NCBI GenBank assembly: GCA_959347315.1 | Contig: OY365806.1 | Location: forward strand, 23,326,900-23,390,899 | Source: Bimastos eiseni | Taxonomy: Eukaryota; Annelida; Clitellata; Crassiclitellata; Lumbricidae | Reading direction: 5' to 3' | DNA length: 64,000 nt | Shown here: piece after piece, positions 21,251 to 33,200 of the stretch | Numbering within the stretch: the stretch's first letter is position 1 | Layout of the letters: every line of letters starts with the position of its first letter | The notes under the pieces: model-generated | The model's input: the letters and a program-made list of their open reading frames with translations, nothing else | Told to the model about the DNA's origin: nothing | Databases searched by the model: none | Program-made: the position numbers and the translations under genes

Positions 21251-23598
21251 CATGTATACATCCCACTTGTGATTATATACCGCCCGTAGCTTAACAGTCT
21301 GGGAACTGATCAGTTTAGTGCACGCCCGCGTTTAAACTTTACAATCCAAACTTTCACTATCGGTATACCGGCATTGTACAATCCTAGCGTGCGATTAACA
21401 AGGCAGTAAATAGCCCAGCTTAAATTTATTTACCAGCATAAGCTGTAGGGGCCTACATGTAGATATATAATCTGCTATTTCAAAATAATCGGAGACAAGA
21501 ATTTCTGCTAATAATATTATAGGCTACTCACGTTCAAACTTCCGTTAGGAGACTCCCTGCTAAATCGTTCAATTGGCTTCAAAACAAGTGACAGCAGGAA
21601 AGATAAGGGTTTACTATATATGTCTCGGCTACAGCTTCTGAGAAATATGGCCTATCCCGAGTGAAAATAAACTGCGTTGGAAAAATTTCCTCCTTTCATT
21701 ATCGCATGCATCTAATTATTGATTTTTATAAGAGTCGACTATAGTTGCTTGCGTTGATAGCCTAACAGGCCTACTAATAAATTTAATAACCATGAATGCG
21801 CAGGCCGGTCTCGAACCCCATATGGGCCCTACGTATGTATACGTGGGCCTCATGGACGTATTAATGGGGTTACGATTTTAAAACCCACCAAATACGTGGA
21901 TTGCTAAAACATACCTAAAATGTAGAAAAACAGAAACAAATTCTATGGAAAAACCCCGAAAAGGACTTCCCAGACTGTTTTTCTGGCAATATCTCTGTCA
22001 GGTCTATCTTTAGATGTTCTATTTGGAGCCTGTGCACGTATGATGCGTTAGACCTTCAGCAGAACGCGCTCGTCTGTCTCGATGCGATGAAGATTAGTAG
22101 GCTTTAGCAGGTCAATGTAGCAGGTTATAGGCCTATATCAAATAAAAGTTTTTATTTGGCAATCCAATAAACCTAAATAATGGCAATCGTTGCAAATCTT
22201 ACAAAATTTAATTGCCTTCGGATCACGCAGGAGACCCAATTAGGTTTCAGAAGATCTGCTATAGTTAGGGCTTCCTGGGGATGTTCGAAGTAACAATGAG
22301 CAATAGCCCCAAATAAAGTTTTTAGAACGATTTCACAAGTTTGTACAAAAAGCAATTCTTTGCAAAATCTTAACTGAAAGCTTAACTAAACGTAAATTAA
22401 CAGCTGTATCTATAGGGTCTAGCTACTAGTCACAATTTATGATTTAAAGGAAGCTGGTTGCAGCAACGTCAGCCAGGAATAAGAGAGCAGGAGATCTCTA
22501 ACTAGTACATCATTAGTAGCTTTAACTATACAGGACACTCGTTCTAATTCAATTATCATGCATCATTGTTCACTCAGTATAGCCATCTTCCACTTAATTG
22601 CTCAAGGTCCCTATACACAGTGAATGACCCCGCTCACTCAGCGCACACTGAATGTTATGGCCGACCGTTCTAACCGATCAACCACCGTGAATATGTTGGC
22701 ATAATAATGATAGATCGGTCTTCCAGCGCCTGAGGTTGATGACGTACGTGGCCCATACACATATACCCTGTGTTCTTTAGCGAGTATATACAGTCATATA
22801 TGTAAGATTCACGTATGAATATCGCTGTCAATTAGAACACTGTCTATGTCTTTACTCGACCGTCTATCGAATGTTAAGCTTTCGGTGAGATGCCAATTTT
22901 TATATTACTTTACCTCTATATCCCTAAATGAAGACTTTTTTAAATGCGTTTTGAAAGCAAAATTTAACACATTGAAAGAATATAGAACGGTGTGTAATGC
23001 CAGATGCGGACGTCCGAAGGCGAGGCGGGGTATGGGTAAGTCATACGCGCACAAAGTCATACACACACAAAGACGGACTCTGGAGAGGGATTAGGAAACA
23101 GGTATTTTCTGAAGACATCCTTTATAATCGATGACTATTAATCAAGTCTGTACATCTATTCATGCATGGCCTTGGCTTAAATATGCCAACAGAAAAATAA
23201 AGCATTCCTAAAAGTAATGCCTGGCTCGAACACTCGTACAGACTGTGCTTTGACACTGGTTAGTAGGTCTTCGTAGCACATACATTATTGTATGCCACCA
23301 GGCAAGTTTATCTAATTGAAAATGTTGTATACCTGAAATATTGTATGCATCTATCAATATTTCAGCACAGATGTATTAGACTTTGAAAGATCTATCAGAA
23401 CATGTATTTACTATGAAATTTAGTTTGCAGCTTGACCATATTCACTTTATTTACAAGTCCTTATTTGCATGTAATTGAATACAATAATTAAATTAACTAA
23501 AACCATTCCAAACTACCTGCAAGAATTAAAATAAACTAAAATCATTTAAATGTCAAAATGAAGTGTATAAAATTGTTATGTCAGCAGTATTGCTATGG

Positions 23599-23958
23599 TC
23601 AACAGAGTCTCTCATAGAAAAGAAGGTATGCAGCCTGTTTCAAAACATCTTGGGTGTCCACAGGTCTGACAAAAGAATCACTGCAGTAGTACCATTGTTT
23701 TGTTTGGCTTAAGTCAAGAGAATCCTGCTGAATATCTAGTGATTCGGTTTCTAGTTTGTCAATCCTTCCTGTCGGAAGACTGTCCCAGTCAAAGCCTTCT
23801 TGCTGAAGAAATTTCTCAATGTTGCTTACAGTATTGCCCTGTCCACCATCTGCTTGGGATTTGATGTAAGCCACATAGTGACCACTCTCCAGGGATCCAC
23901 TGTGTACAACAACTCCAAACAAGGCATACACACCTCTTTCTTTGTTCTCTCCAAGACG
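23599..23958 (-). CDS. USP-A terminal exon: His box and stop
   Basis: 360 bp including stop; TTTTTAG acceptor, phase 0. Encodes RLGENKERGVYALFGVVVHS, the catalytic-His motif GHYVAYI, an insertion of about 45 residues, KQWYYCSDSFV with the Asp, and YLLFYERLC at the end. The equivalent of the C-terminal end in USP16/45. Confidence 0.95.
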   Translation of the reverse strand, partial: RLGENKERGVYALFGVVVHSGSLESGHYVAYIKSQADGGQGNTVSNIEKFLQQEGFDWDSLPTGRIDKLETESLDIQQDSLDLSQTKQWYYCSDSFVRPVDTQDVLKQAAYLLFYERLC

Positions 23959-26900
23959 CTAAAAAGTACAATTCGACACACATTATGTAAACTACGACAG
24001 ATAGGTAAAAGAAAAAAAACGCAATCATGACCCTGCATTGGAGTCAAATTTTCACTAAGATTTCAAATTGCGACAAACCTTTGCTTCGAATCAATGAATA
24101 AAATTTGGATCCATTATGAGGATATATGAATGGATGCTAGACCAAATGCAATTCAGCTATTGAGAGTTTAGTTCTATCAAAGAAGTCACAATATCACTGT
24201 CAATAAGAGGCCATTCAGCATGCCATACTGAAGATACTGTAATGATATTATTGAAAATTAGTTGATGAATTTACATCTGAGAAGGGAAACAATAGACTGC
24301 AACTTACTCGACAATCAACAGTCAAATAAGGCCCCAAGTCGAGGTATTCAGAAAACTTGACATGGTCGTCTGCCTTCACAAAATCATCTGCTGTCTACAA
24401 GACAGGATAGAGAGTCAACAGATCATAAGAAACTCAAATAAAAACTCAAACATTTACTGGTATTTTGCTAAGTAATTAACACTATTTATAGACTGGACAA
24501 AAGTAGATACAGCATTAGCAGAGAGGAAACGCGAGACAATCCAAAGTTGACGCAACTGGTAAAAACAGCTGCAAGCTACTGAGTTAACATGCTGGGCATA
24601 GGAGGGCTCCTGGTAAACAATTATCCCAAGGTCTGTAGCTCACAGATGTAGCGAAAATGAAGGGAAAAGCTCCAGAGCGTAAGTCAATCTTTACCAGTTG
24701 TTACTGGGTACCAACCCAGATTAATTCAGTTTGAGAGGGTTGAGTCGGAGCCAATTTCTTGACGTCTAGGACTTCAGTGAGTCAATAGCTATTTGCATGA
24801 GAGGCTTGACCATATTATAGGCCTGCGTGTCATCAATACAAATCTGATTTAGGAGCCCACAGGAAGAAAGGAGCACTTCAATTTCAGAAGTGTTAGAGGG
24901 CCCAAAAGGGATGGGGCCAAGTTGGACCTGGATGACCCAAAGCTGACGTGAGAGCAGCGCTCACCTAGGAGTGAGAGGCGCCACTCGAGTGGTCTGCCAG
25001 TAAGGCCAAAGGAAACTGATAGTTGGAGCAAGAGGATGTCATGCTAAACAGAGTCAAAGGTGGCACTAACATCAAGCAACCTTAAAAAGGTGACTTGAGA
25101 GCCATCAATAGCACTGTCAATATCCCACTTTAGGCGGACCAACAGGGAAGTGCTATGCTGAGCAAGAGACAGCATGGACACACCTTTCTGAATCGTTTCA
25201 CATGAATGCACAGAATGGCAGGAGGATCACAGATCAAAGTTTGCTTTTTGCCACAAGTCAGAATGTAGTTGTCTCCAGCTGAAACAATCAACAACAAAAA
25301 CTCTAATAATGATCTAAGGTATCACATCGTCCTTGATAGGCTTGTCTTGTCAGAGAAAATGACAGTCATAGCATATGCCTAATATGTCAGCTACTTTTGA
25401 AACTAGACATTTCCATGTATAAAGTCAATAATTTTACACCAAAATATAGTGGACATCTAATATTGGTCAAATGTTGGTCTCCTAGTGTCCGAGTTCAGCA
25501 GTAGTTCAAATTGTGTTAGAAACAAGGAGCAAGGATCTGACTTTTACAAGAATGATTACCATTGTAACTGCTTCAAATCATGAACTCGAATGTCCAGATT
25601 TTATCAGAAATATAGTATTAAAAATTAAAACCTATTTATTAATAAGAATCTTCATCTTAATTGAGCTCTTTATATCTCCGCTTCAAGAATGCACGTTGTA
25701 GGTACACGGCAAATTTTCATATCTTACACCACATAATTCCTTGTATCATTAAAAAATAGCTGTTGTCCATCACCAAGAGCCTGGCTGATGGAACACGGAA
25801 TGTAGTAGGCCTACATGTAATGATCTCTCTAACCTGTAAAAGCCTCTAATACATCTCTGCACAATAACTGAATTCTATCAGTTTAGCTAAATTGTTGGTG
25901 TTTAAGTCGTAACAGAAAATTTCATAGTATTTCACCATTAATTATATTTTACAGCTAATAACCATTTGGCTAAGCCCAACTTAATAAAAAAAAAAGCATA
26001 AAGATTACACATAACTAAGAAAGAAGCCATCTGATAAAACAGGAAATCGTGGTATAAACAGTAGTCTGTGTAACTTCGAAGCCATAAAATAACTAAATCA
26101 GTTATGCCTGAGATAATCTTACAAAGATATAATCATGTCAGGCAAAGTAAGTCAATCAACTGAACTCACTCATAGAAGCGTTGCACGCAAGACAAAGATA
26201 TTGTTTGCCAAGATTCTCAGACCGAGTGAAGACCTTCAGCCAAAACTCAACGCTATGCAGCTGGATCATAAGCGAAGAATTGTTTCCCTGAAACAAACAA
26301 AGAAATCTGGAAAAGATGAAAACACGATTTAAGTGCAATATCTTTGTGCTTTCAGATTTCAAGCTGCAACTGATTCTCGAACAGATTCAGCGATGCTTTC
26401 AAGAGATATCCAATATGGTTAGACCATTCCTACATCGACTTATTCTTAAAAAAACGTCAGCATAAAAACTAAATGAGATGCTGTATACATTATACAAGTA
26501 CACTGCAAGGGTGCATGGAGACAGAATACAGTAGGTGTATGTAACTTGAGACAATTCCTTCAATGCCTCACTATATTTGAGCATTCCGCAAAATTACTGA
26601 AATTGCTAAGAGAATTACTGGGTAGTGGCACGTATATTTTCCATGTGTATAAATGTTTGGCTTTATTTATTACTAAGAAATAATTTATATTATAATGTAA
26701 ATACACCATAAAGCATCTAAAATAAATCGCAATACATGATACATACAGCCCAAATTTGATAACCCTAAGTCAAATGCATAATTTAAAATTTTATTATTAA
26801 TTTGTATCTTCTGTGGTAACAGTGACAAATGCACAATAGCAGCAAAGGAGCATCAACAGTAAGAGGCACAGGTCAATACCCAGAAAGTTAGTCACTGAAC

Positions 26901-29307
26901 CCCATATACGAGCAGCCCATGGTATACGTGTCCATGCATGGCATGTCTATCACTAGAAGATATTCTTTCAAACAGAATTCAAACCTCATTGTTGTCAGGA
27001 TCTGCAATTTCTTTCAAAGTGTCTTCATGTAAGGTAATTGGGAGAGAAATGTCAAGGAATGCTTCGTACAAGCAATGTGGCTAAACACAAAACATCAACA
27101 GAATGTAAGGTATTTTTACAAATAAATGCTCTGTTGACATCACCACACTTCTTAGATATGTGTCAACAGGTCAATGCCGTGCTGGCATAAAGTACGAGAA
27201 TATTAGGTTAGATGCTACCTAAAGAAAAAGCAAGAAAGTTCAATTAATTATCATTCAAATTGCAATTAGGTAAAATCATCCCAATCTCTATATACATAAA
27301 GAAGAGATTCTGTACCGTCTGTCTGTCTGTCCGGCAATGCATTTGCAGAGTTTTATAGCTATTGACTTGAAACCTTTGCCGTTGGCTTGGGGAACACCTG
27401 GGACACACGGTTGAGGGGGTTGGTGAATCCCGCGGCCGCCGTCTTTCTGCTTTCCAAGGCAATAAACCTGTCTCAGGTCCCCCAAGGAAAGTTTCCTTTT
27501 CACTCGCCATGAGTGTGTGGACGAAACACTTGAGCTCTGCACATTTTCCGACATGTGCACGTGATATCTGTCTGCCACACCTGTTCTTCTTTTACATTCT
27601 TCTTTTACACCATCATGAATGTATGGACGATTTGGGAGATATCGTACATGTAACACATATACAATATTTATTTACATACAGCTATTGAATCGGGGAACAC
27701 CTGGGACACCCAGTAGAGGGGTTGGTGAACCCCGCGGCCACCGTCTTCCTGCTCTCCAGGGCCAAAAACCCGCCTCAACCCGTGTAACTCTGGGTTCCCC
27801 AGCCAGTGTTGAATATAAGAATAAACAATCTCTTCTAGACAATCTGAAACCTTTTTTAGATTTGGTGGCGAAAAGCTCGATACTACGAACTGCTACATGA
27901 ACACCCATAGTTCCTACTTTGTCCATTGCCTCACAATCACAATGCAACACTATAACATCTTAACCATGGGACCAGGAACTGCACTGAAGGATAAATTTCT
28001 CACCGATGAACAAGTCTCACAAGTATAGACTGTTCTGAAATGACCTCCAAATACTTTGTCAACCAAAGTCAAAGATTTTGCATCCTCTTTCAGCTGAAAA
28101 ACACAAACAATAAAAATGCAATCAGACATAATAATGAGTACAAGTCATTTAGGTATACATACATCCATAGAACTATCCAAACGCCTAGATAATAAACAAC
28201 CAAAGGACAATCTTCATTGTGATTCTGTGGAAAGCGTAACCGATAAGCTCCACATCATACCATGTATCTTTTGGATAAAGTTGGTATTCTATATAAGATG
28301 GGAGGACTGAACAGGTATCAGACAGTGCAAACAATGAACTCGGCAAATACTGCACTTGCTCTACGGAAATTAGGACTGCTGCAGTGTCTTGGTCTAATGC
28401 TTTGGACCTCACTGCCTTGTTCTGCACATTCTGTTAGTTTTCTACTCGTCATGTATTACACAGTGTATATTCCAAAGTATATTTTAAGACGTCACAGAGC
28501 CGGGTTCATTATTAAAGGAGCTCAATACAGTTGAATAAACATTCAGTCATGTAGTTGACAGTTAATGATTCCAAAAGTTGCTTCTATAAATGCTCATATA
28601 CTCTTCTGTTCAGTCTGAATGGCTTTTGTTGGATTTTGTTAATTAAGATAGACAGGCGAACTGTTATGTAATTCATTGTTATTAGCTTACATTTCTTTCT
28701 TCCTCTCTGATTCCATCAAGCAAATGCCTCAGTAGCTCATGGCTGTCTTGTTGACGAAATCCACGGAATCTTTTAGACCTAAAAACAGTCAAACATGAAA
28801 CACATCTAACTAAAAGAAAATAATTCATTTTCAGAACATTCAATTCAATTCTAACATAAATGAGTGGCAACTTATTTAGAAAAAATCCGGGGTCAAGTGA
28901 TTTAATATTTCATAGTTACAGATTGAAAGTCAACCCATATCATAGTGATTTGAAAAGAAAATACCTATTTCGCACAACCCATAACTTCGATTAATTCTGA
29001 TTTACAAGCTCTCAAAAAACATGCTAAAAGAAAATAATTTACATTTCAAAACATTCAATTAAATTCTAACATAAATGAGTGGAAAAGACAAATAAATGTA
29101 GAAATTTCATTTGTAATTAACACATGCTAACAGAAACTCCAATGTCTTTCATGCACACCTTCTACACACTGCTTCTAAAACTGAACGAGGATTATGGCAG
29201 CTTCCTCCCGATTCAGAATCGATGTCAGTAAAAAGTTTGGCAAGAGCCACACTGATGGCCTCATCAGACTGAATTGGAGGCAGAGAAATTTCATGAAATA
29301 AGCCCAA
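23599..29307 (-). CDS. USP-A: USP16/45-like ubiquitin-specific protease, C-terminal catalytic part
   Basis: Removes ubiquitin from proteins; vertebrate USP16 acts on histone H2A and USP45 in DNA repair, but substrate choice here is unknown. Exons in order: 29307-29159, 28778-28691, 28093-28004, 27080-26985, 26287-26170, 25278-25184, 24394-24308, 23958-23599 (stop). All junction phases agree. Seen in sequence: RQQDSHELLRHLLDG; zinc-finger pairs CETC (28.0 kb) and CLAC (26.2 kb); ILCIHVKRF; HSGSLESGHYVAYI with the catalytic His; WYYCSDS with the third catalytic position; and the terminal YLLFYER. The long variable insert of vertebrate USP16/45 between the zinc-finger pairs is very short here. 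The Cys-box exon was not found upstream, so the 5' end is unknown. A further possible exon lies near 28.4 kb. Confidence 0.92.
24308..24394 (-). CDS. USP-A exon: KFSEYLDLGPY segment
   Basis: 87 bp, phase 0; TGTAG acceptor, CGA/GTAAGT donor. Encodes TADDFVKADDHVKFSEYLDL and then GPYLTVDCR, matching the HIKFPEILDLAPFC segment of USP16. Confidence 0.92.
24480..25180 (-). mobile_element. L2/CR1-like LINE reverse-transcriptase fragment, degenerate
   Basis: Minus-strand frames with stops read as reverse-transcriptase pieces: QLSVSFGLTGRPLEWRLSLL and then VSFGSSRSN near 25.0 kb, DDTQAY near 24.84 kb, WLRLNPLKLN near 24.74 kb and ACSCFYQLRQLW near 24.55 kb. Order and orientation match an L2/CR1-type RT. 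It sits in the USP-A intron between 25184 and 24394. Confidence 0.75.
25184..25278 (-). CDS. USP-A exon: ILCIHVKRF segment
   Basis: 95 bp; TTTCAG acceptor, AAG/GTGTGT donor. Begins with two bases completing the split codon from the previous exon. Encodes GDNYILTCGKKQTLICDPPA and ILCIHVKRFRK, the LxLHLKRF motif of USPs. Confidence 0.93.
26170..26287 (-). CDS. USP-A exon: second zinc-finger CxxC
   Basis: 118 bp; TTTGTTTCAG acceptor, A/GTGAGT donor (ends phase 1, matching the next exon). Encodes LHSVEFWLKVFTRSENLGKQ and YLCLACNAS, corresponding to CLYQFTRNEKL...LLCEVC in USP16. Confidence 0.9.
26985..27080 (-). CDS. USP-A exon: FLDISLP segment
   Basis: 96 bp, phase 0; GTTTAG acceptor, GAG/GTTTGA donor. 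Encodes PHCLYEAFLDISLPITLHED plus 12 acidic residues, matching HESFLDLSLPV of USP16. Confidence 0.92.
27285..27810. repeat. Direct repeat with Helitron-like text
   Basis: A ~120-bp G/C-rich segment (GGGGAACACCTGGGACAC...) occurs at about 27385-27480 and 27692-27790. The first copy is preceded by TCTATATACATAAAG and tandem GTCTGTCTGTC, a pattern seen at some Helitron 5' ends. Class is uncertain. Located in the USP-A intron between 28004 and 27080. Confidence 0.5.
28004..28093 (-). CDS. USP-A exon: first zinc-finger CxxC
   Basis: 90 bp, phase 0; TTTTTCAG acceptor, TCG/GTGAGA donor. Encodes LKEDAKSLTLVDKVFGGHFR and TVYTCETCSS, matching SFVDRIFGGELTS..CDQC of USP16. Confidence 0.92.
28691..28778 (-). 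CDS. USP-A exon: QQDSHELL box
   Basis: 88 bp; TTTTTAG acceptor, AAT/GTAAGC donor. One split base, then SKRFRGFRQQDSHELLRHLL and DGIREEERN. Same length and phase as the USP-B exon at 149-62, so the two genes share this exon by descent. Confidence 0.95.
29159..29307 (-). CDS. USP-A exon preceding QQDSHELL box
   Basis: 149 bp, starting phase 0 (TTTCACAG acceptor) and ending phase 2 at AG/GTGTGC, just as in USP-B. Encodes LGLFHEISLPPIQSDEAISV through HNPRSVLEAVCR. Homologous to exon 1007-895 of USP-B but 12 codons longer at its start. Confidence 0.9.
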
Positions 29308-30215
29308 CTGTGAAAGTAACAGCAACATTAACATAATCACACAAGAGAATGTATATATCGAAAGATAATGTGAGAAAAACTGATGTTATTCTAATAGAGA
29401 GAAAGATTCTTCTCCTGAGATCTGCTTCATTTGTCAACACTATCTACCCCTCCATACATTAGGAATCTGTGTCATTGAGACAACCTAAGCCATTGTACAT
29501 TTTTATTTGTTGGTCGATCACCCGTAATGTCTTTTATTGATGTACAACAACATGTACTATTTCTTTTAAATCAGTTCAGCACACACTTGGAGACAACCCA
29601 CAAATATTTAAATAAATCATTAACAAATCAGTGCAGCACTGTTCTAGATTGAGGCTGGCACTCATAAGTGTCTAGGTATATTAGATACTCTGCAAAGACT
29701 ATACTAGCAAACAACAACAATGACAGTCCTTCACTGGACCCACCATGACCCAGAGTGGGTGTTGATTTTCCATTCTTAGGGCCTTATGCAGATGCATTTA
29801 AATACAGGGTCATTACACGAGATTCGCTCATAGCAGATTTGAACCTGAAACTATTTCAGTACTGGTTGGATTATGTGCCCTTTGAAATTTGCTACTGAAC
29901 AAGTAGTGAGTCTTCTTGACAAGGCACCAAGTCGATGCTAAAGTAAATATATGTAAGGTAAGAAATAAGTAAGAAATTTTGTCAAAAACAGTTTTAAGAT
30001 GATATATAGAGGTGAGCAAAAACAGCTTGCATAGAAACACCTCCTTAGTTTGTCATATAGCAATTGTGTTGTACTTGTACCCACATGGTCTTTGGCAATT
30101 TTGTAACATCGAATACCATGATACCATAACTAGCACTAACCAGAAGGTCATGGGAAATAATGCTACATTAATACAAAAGAAGTACCCAAGATAAGTGGCA
30201 AAGACATTCACTTAC

Positions 30216-33200
30216 TAATACTTTGCTGACACCAAGGCGATTAAATATCAAACAGGAAGACGAAGCCATCACAAACAGAATACACAAAGTTTCAGGATTT
30301 CGTTCCAGTACACGCTGTTAAAACAAAATAGCGAAATGAGGAACAGCAATCATACACAGGGTGGCCCAAAATATGTGGGACCGCATAGAGCAATCTTGAG
30401 AAATATACATAAAATTATGTTTTGAGCAGTCTTCAAATATTCTTCTTACTTATTATCTCAACGCATGACATCATTATTTCGTTAACTTTCGGTCGCCATC
30501 TTCACCTTCATTGAACCAGACATGTGGCCACCAAATAGCCCAGCTTTAAACCCAGTAGATTATGCTATTTTGGGTGTCCTCCAACAAAAATTTACTTTCG
30601 TCGTAAATTTGCAACACAATAAAACAACTGAAATTGCCCATTGTTAAAGAGTGGCAAGATTTGTCTAAGAGGTTTATAAACAGGAATTGCTCCAGTAGCA
30701 AAGATGTTCAGAAAAAAACTTTTGAAAACCGAGGAGGACACATTGAATTTGAATTCTGATTTTAGATACCATAAATTAACATTTGGCAACAGTTTCCTTG
30801 GTTTTTTAAAAGAAACAATTTCAAAAAAATTGCGATATGAAATTATATAAGACTCTTTTGGGCCACTCTATACATAAAATATTATAGCCATTACCTAGGC
30901 ACATTGCTCACTTTATTTGTACTCATAGCAGTTTATGGTCAGGGCAACAAAACCCAATTGCTGGCCAGACAGTTGACAGTGAAATAAGTGTTCGGCTACC
31001 CTAATATAGTGTTACTAGGCAGATTTAAGTTATACAGTTCACAAGGAGCATTGACATCATTAAAGCAAATGCATTCAAATTTAATTACTTAGGAGACTTC
31101 CTAATATGTTTTGGGGTGAAACTGTCGACCTTATGTACATTGTTCTCTTCCCTAGTCAACTGTGAGTAATTGACCCTGACTATTTAGCACTGGTGAATAT
31201 TAACTGGTGAATAAACAGGAGTAGCACATCAGAAATTTGGAGTTTATGATAAATATCACACCATTAATTAGATTTAAGAAACCTAAAATTAGGATGCCCT
31301 GCTTACTTCATAGATTGGTTGAGACGAAGCCATCACATGACCAGCACAATAGGACAATGTACCAGCACAACACAGAACAACCTTATCCATTCTGGACCAC
31401 CAGCCTCTTACAAAGTTGCTCACATTTCCACAACATTCTGAAAACTTTCAAAAAACACAGAACGAAAAAATACAACGTGAAGATTTACAACTTCCCGAAA
31501 GTATGGATGTTTTAAATCAAAAATAAAAATAATATATAACCATAATATGAAGTTGAATTCACTCCAATCTTGTTTCTTCTTACCGATATGCACACTTAGA
31601 ATCAGAAAGTAACATAATGCCATTTCAAAATGATAAAATAAAGGTTTTTTTAGGTATGTACAAAATATGTTAAGCTAAATAAAATTAGTTGTTACACAAA
31701 CTTGCACACACAACTGTTAGAAATTTGACAGGATTTATGTGTGTGAATATTGTAATTGTAAATAAACATTTTTAAAGCGCCACTCAAATGAGCGGCGCTC
31801 CCGATCCAAGTTGGTGACTAGGTGGTTAGGTAATCAAGAAGGTCTTTAAGCGCTTCCGAGACTGAACAGGGAAGGGCCTACATAAGCAAAGCTCCTTGTT
31901 TGGGTCGTACCAGCAAGCAATGAAACGTCAACATATACCAATAAATATTCATAGATAAGTTGACAAGTAAAGCACCAAGTGCTGAATGACACAATGTATA
32001 CATTCATAGCAGTGAAAATTAAAATAGAGATACGATGGTGGAAAAGATCACAAAGACAATGATGAATTAGACAATATCATTCAGGTAGCTTACTGTGCTA
32101 AATACTTCACCAAAGAGAATTCTCAACACACGCCCTTTCCAACAGAACAAACAGACTGAGGCCAGCACAACAAATGCAAAGCAAGAATGTATGCTGTGAC
32201 TCGCAACAGGTCGGTCACTTGGTAGACAAATCTTAAACCGATCCTGCAACAGAAACTGCTCAAGTTAAAGAACATGCACATTTCAAAGCCTTTCACTCTC
32301 TCTTGAAATATGCAATGATTGAAGTAGTACAAGGAACATTAGTAACACATCAGAGCCAAAAAGGATTTAAAAGTACACAGATTTGAAAAGTTACATAAAT
32401 ACAACAGTTGCCCATTTAATGCAATCTTTCTCATGATCATAGCATATTATAACGATACAGAATAATATCCTGAACATTTAAGTTTAAACAGATCTTAGCA
32501 AGAGAGCACCTGGGCTCATTTGTAAATTGTCAAGTCTGAAAACTTCTAAGTCAGTCACCTCTTCCAGACTATGTCCAAATTGCACATAAATTTAAGCAGC
32601 TGCAACATTTAGATAAGAAGAACATTGGTCACATCTAAACTAGAAAATAACAGTACCTCCTCATTTGGCAAAAATGCAGCTCAGCTGGTCTCAATGAATG
32701 CATCAAAAAGTACCAACTAAAACTAGCTAGCTACCTTACTCCTGGCTTAAGTACTGCCACAGCCTTAAGTACTGCCACAGTCCAATCCAGGTGCCTCGCC
32801 TATGTGAGTCCCACCAGCTGGAACACCCTCCCCTTTCTCTTCGGGAAGAGCTGGTATCTCTTACACCTGTCGCAAGCGCCTTAAGACTTTCCTGTTCTCC
32901 ACCTAGTTTTGTGTTGAGTCTAGAGTGCCTCTGATTATGAGTGACGCTATATAGGTTTTCAATTGCAATTACTGCTCAGAAGCCATAGGAATTCATCCTA
33001 TACCAGACAACACTGTTGACAACGACCTACCCTTACCTAATACCTAGGTTCCTTTCCTACTAACGCAAAAAAACAAGCAATTCAACACCCTTGCATTCTA
33101 AGCTTATAATAAGCATTTGACAATGCCCCTACATCACACTCCCTATCCATCCAACATTAGGACTCAGGTTAAGTCTAGAGACATGGTCGCTTTGACGTCA

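Larger units (their letters stand above)
18860..23598. other. Non-coding stretch between USP-B and USP-A
   Basis: Apart from the hairpin at 19067, the hAT MITE at 19582 and tRNA-like pieces (about 21180-21250 and 22660-22695, minus), no coding exon was recognised. A promoter for USP-B is expected just upstream of 18.8 kb, but no clear TATA or CCAAT box was identified. Confidence 0.5.
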
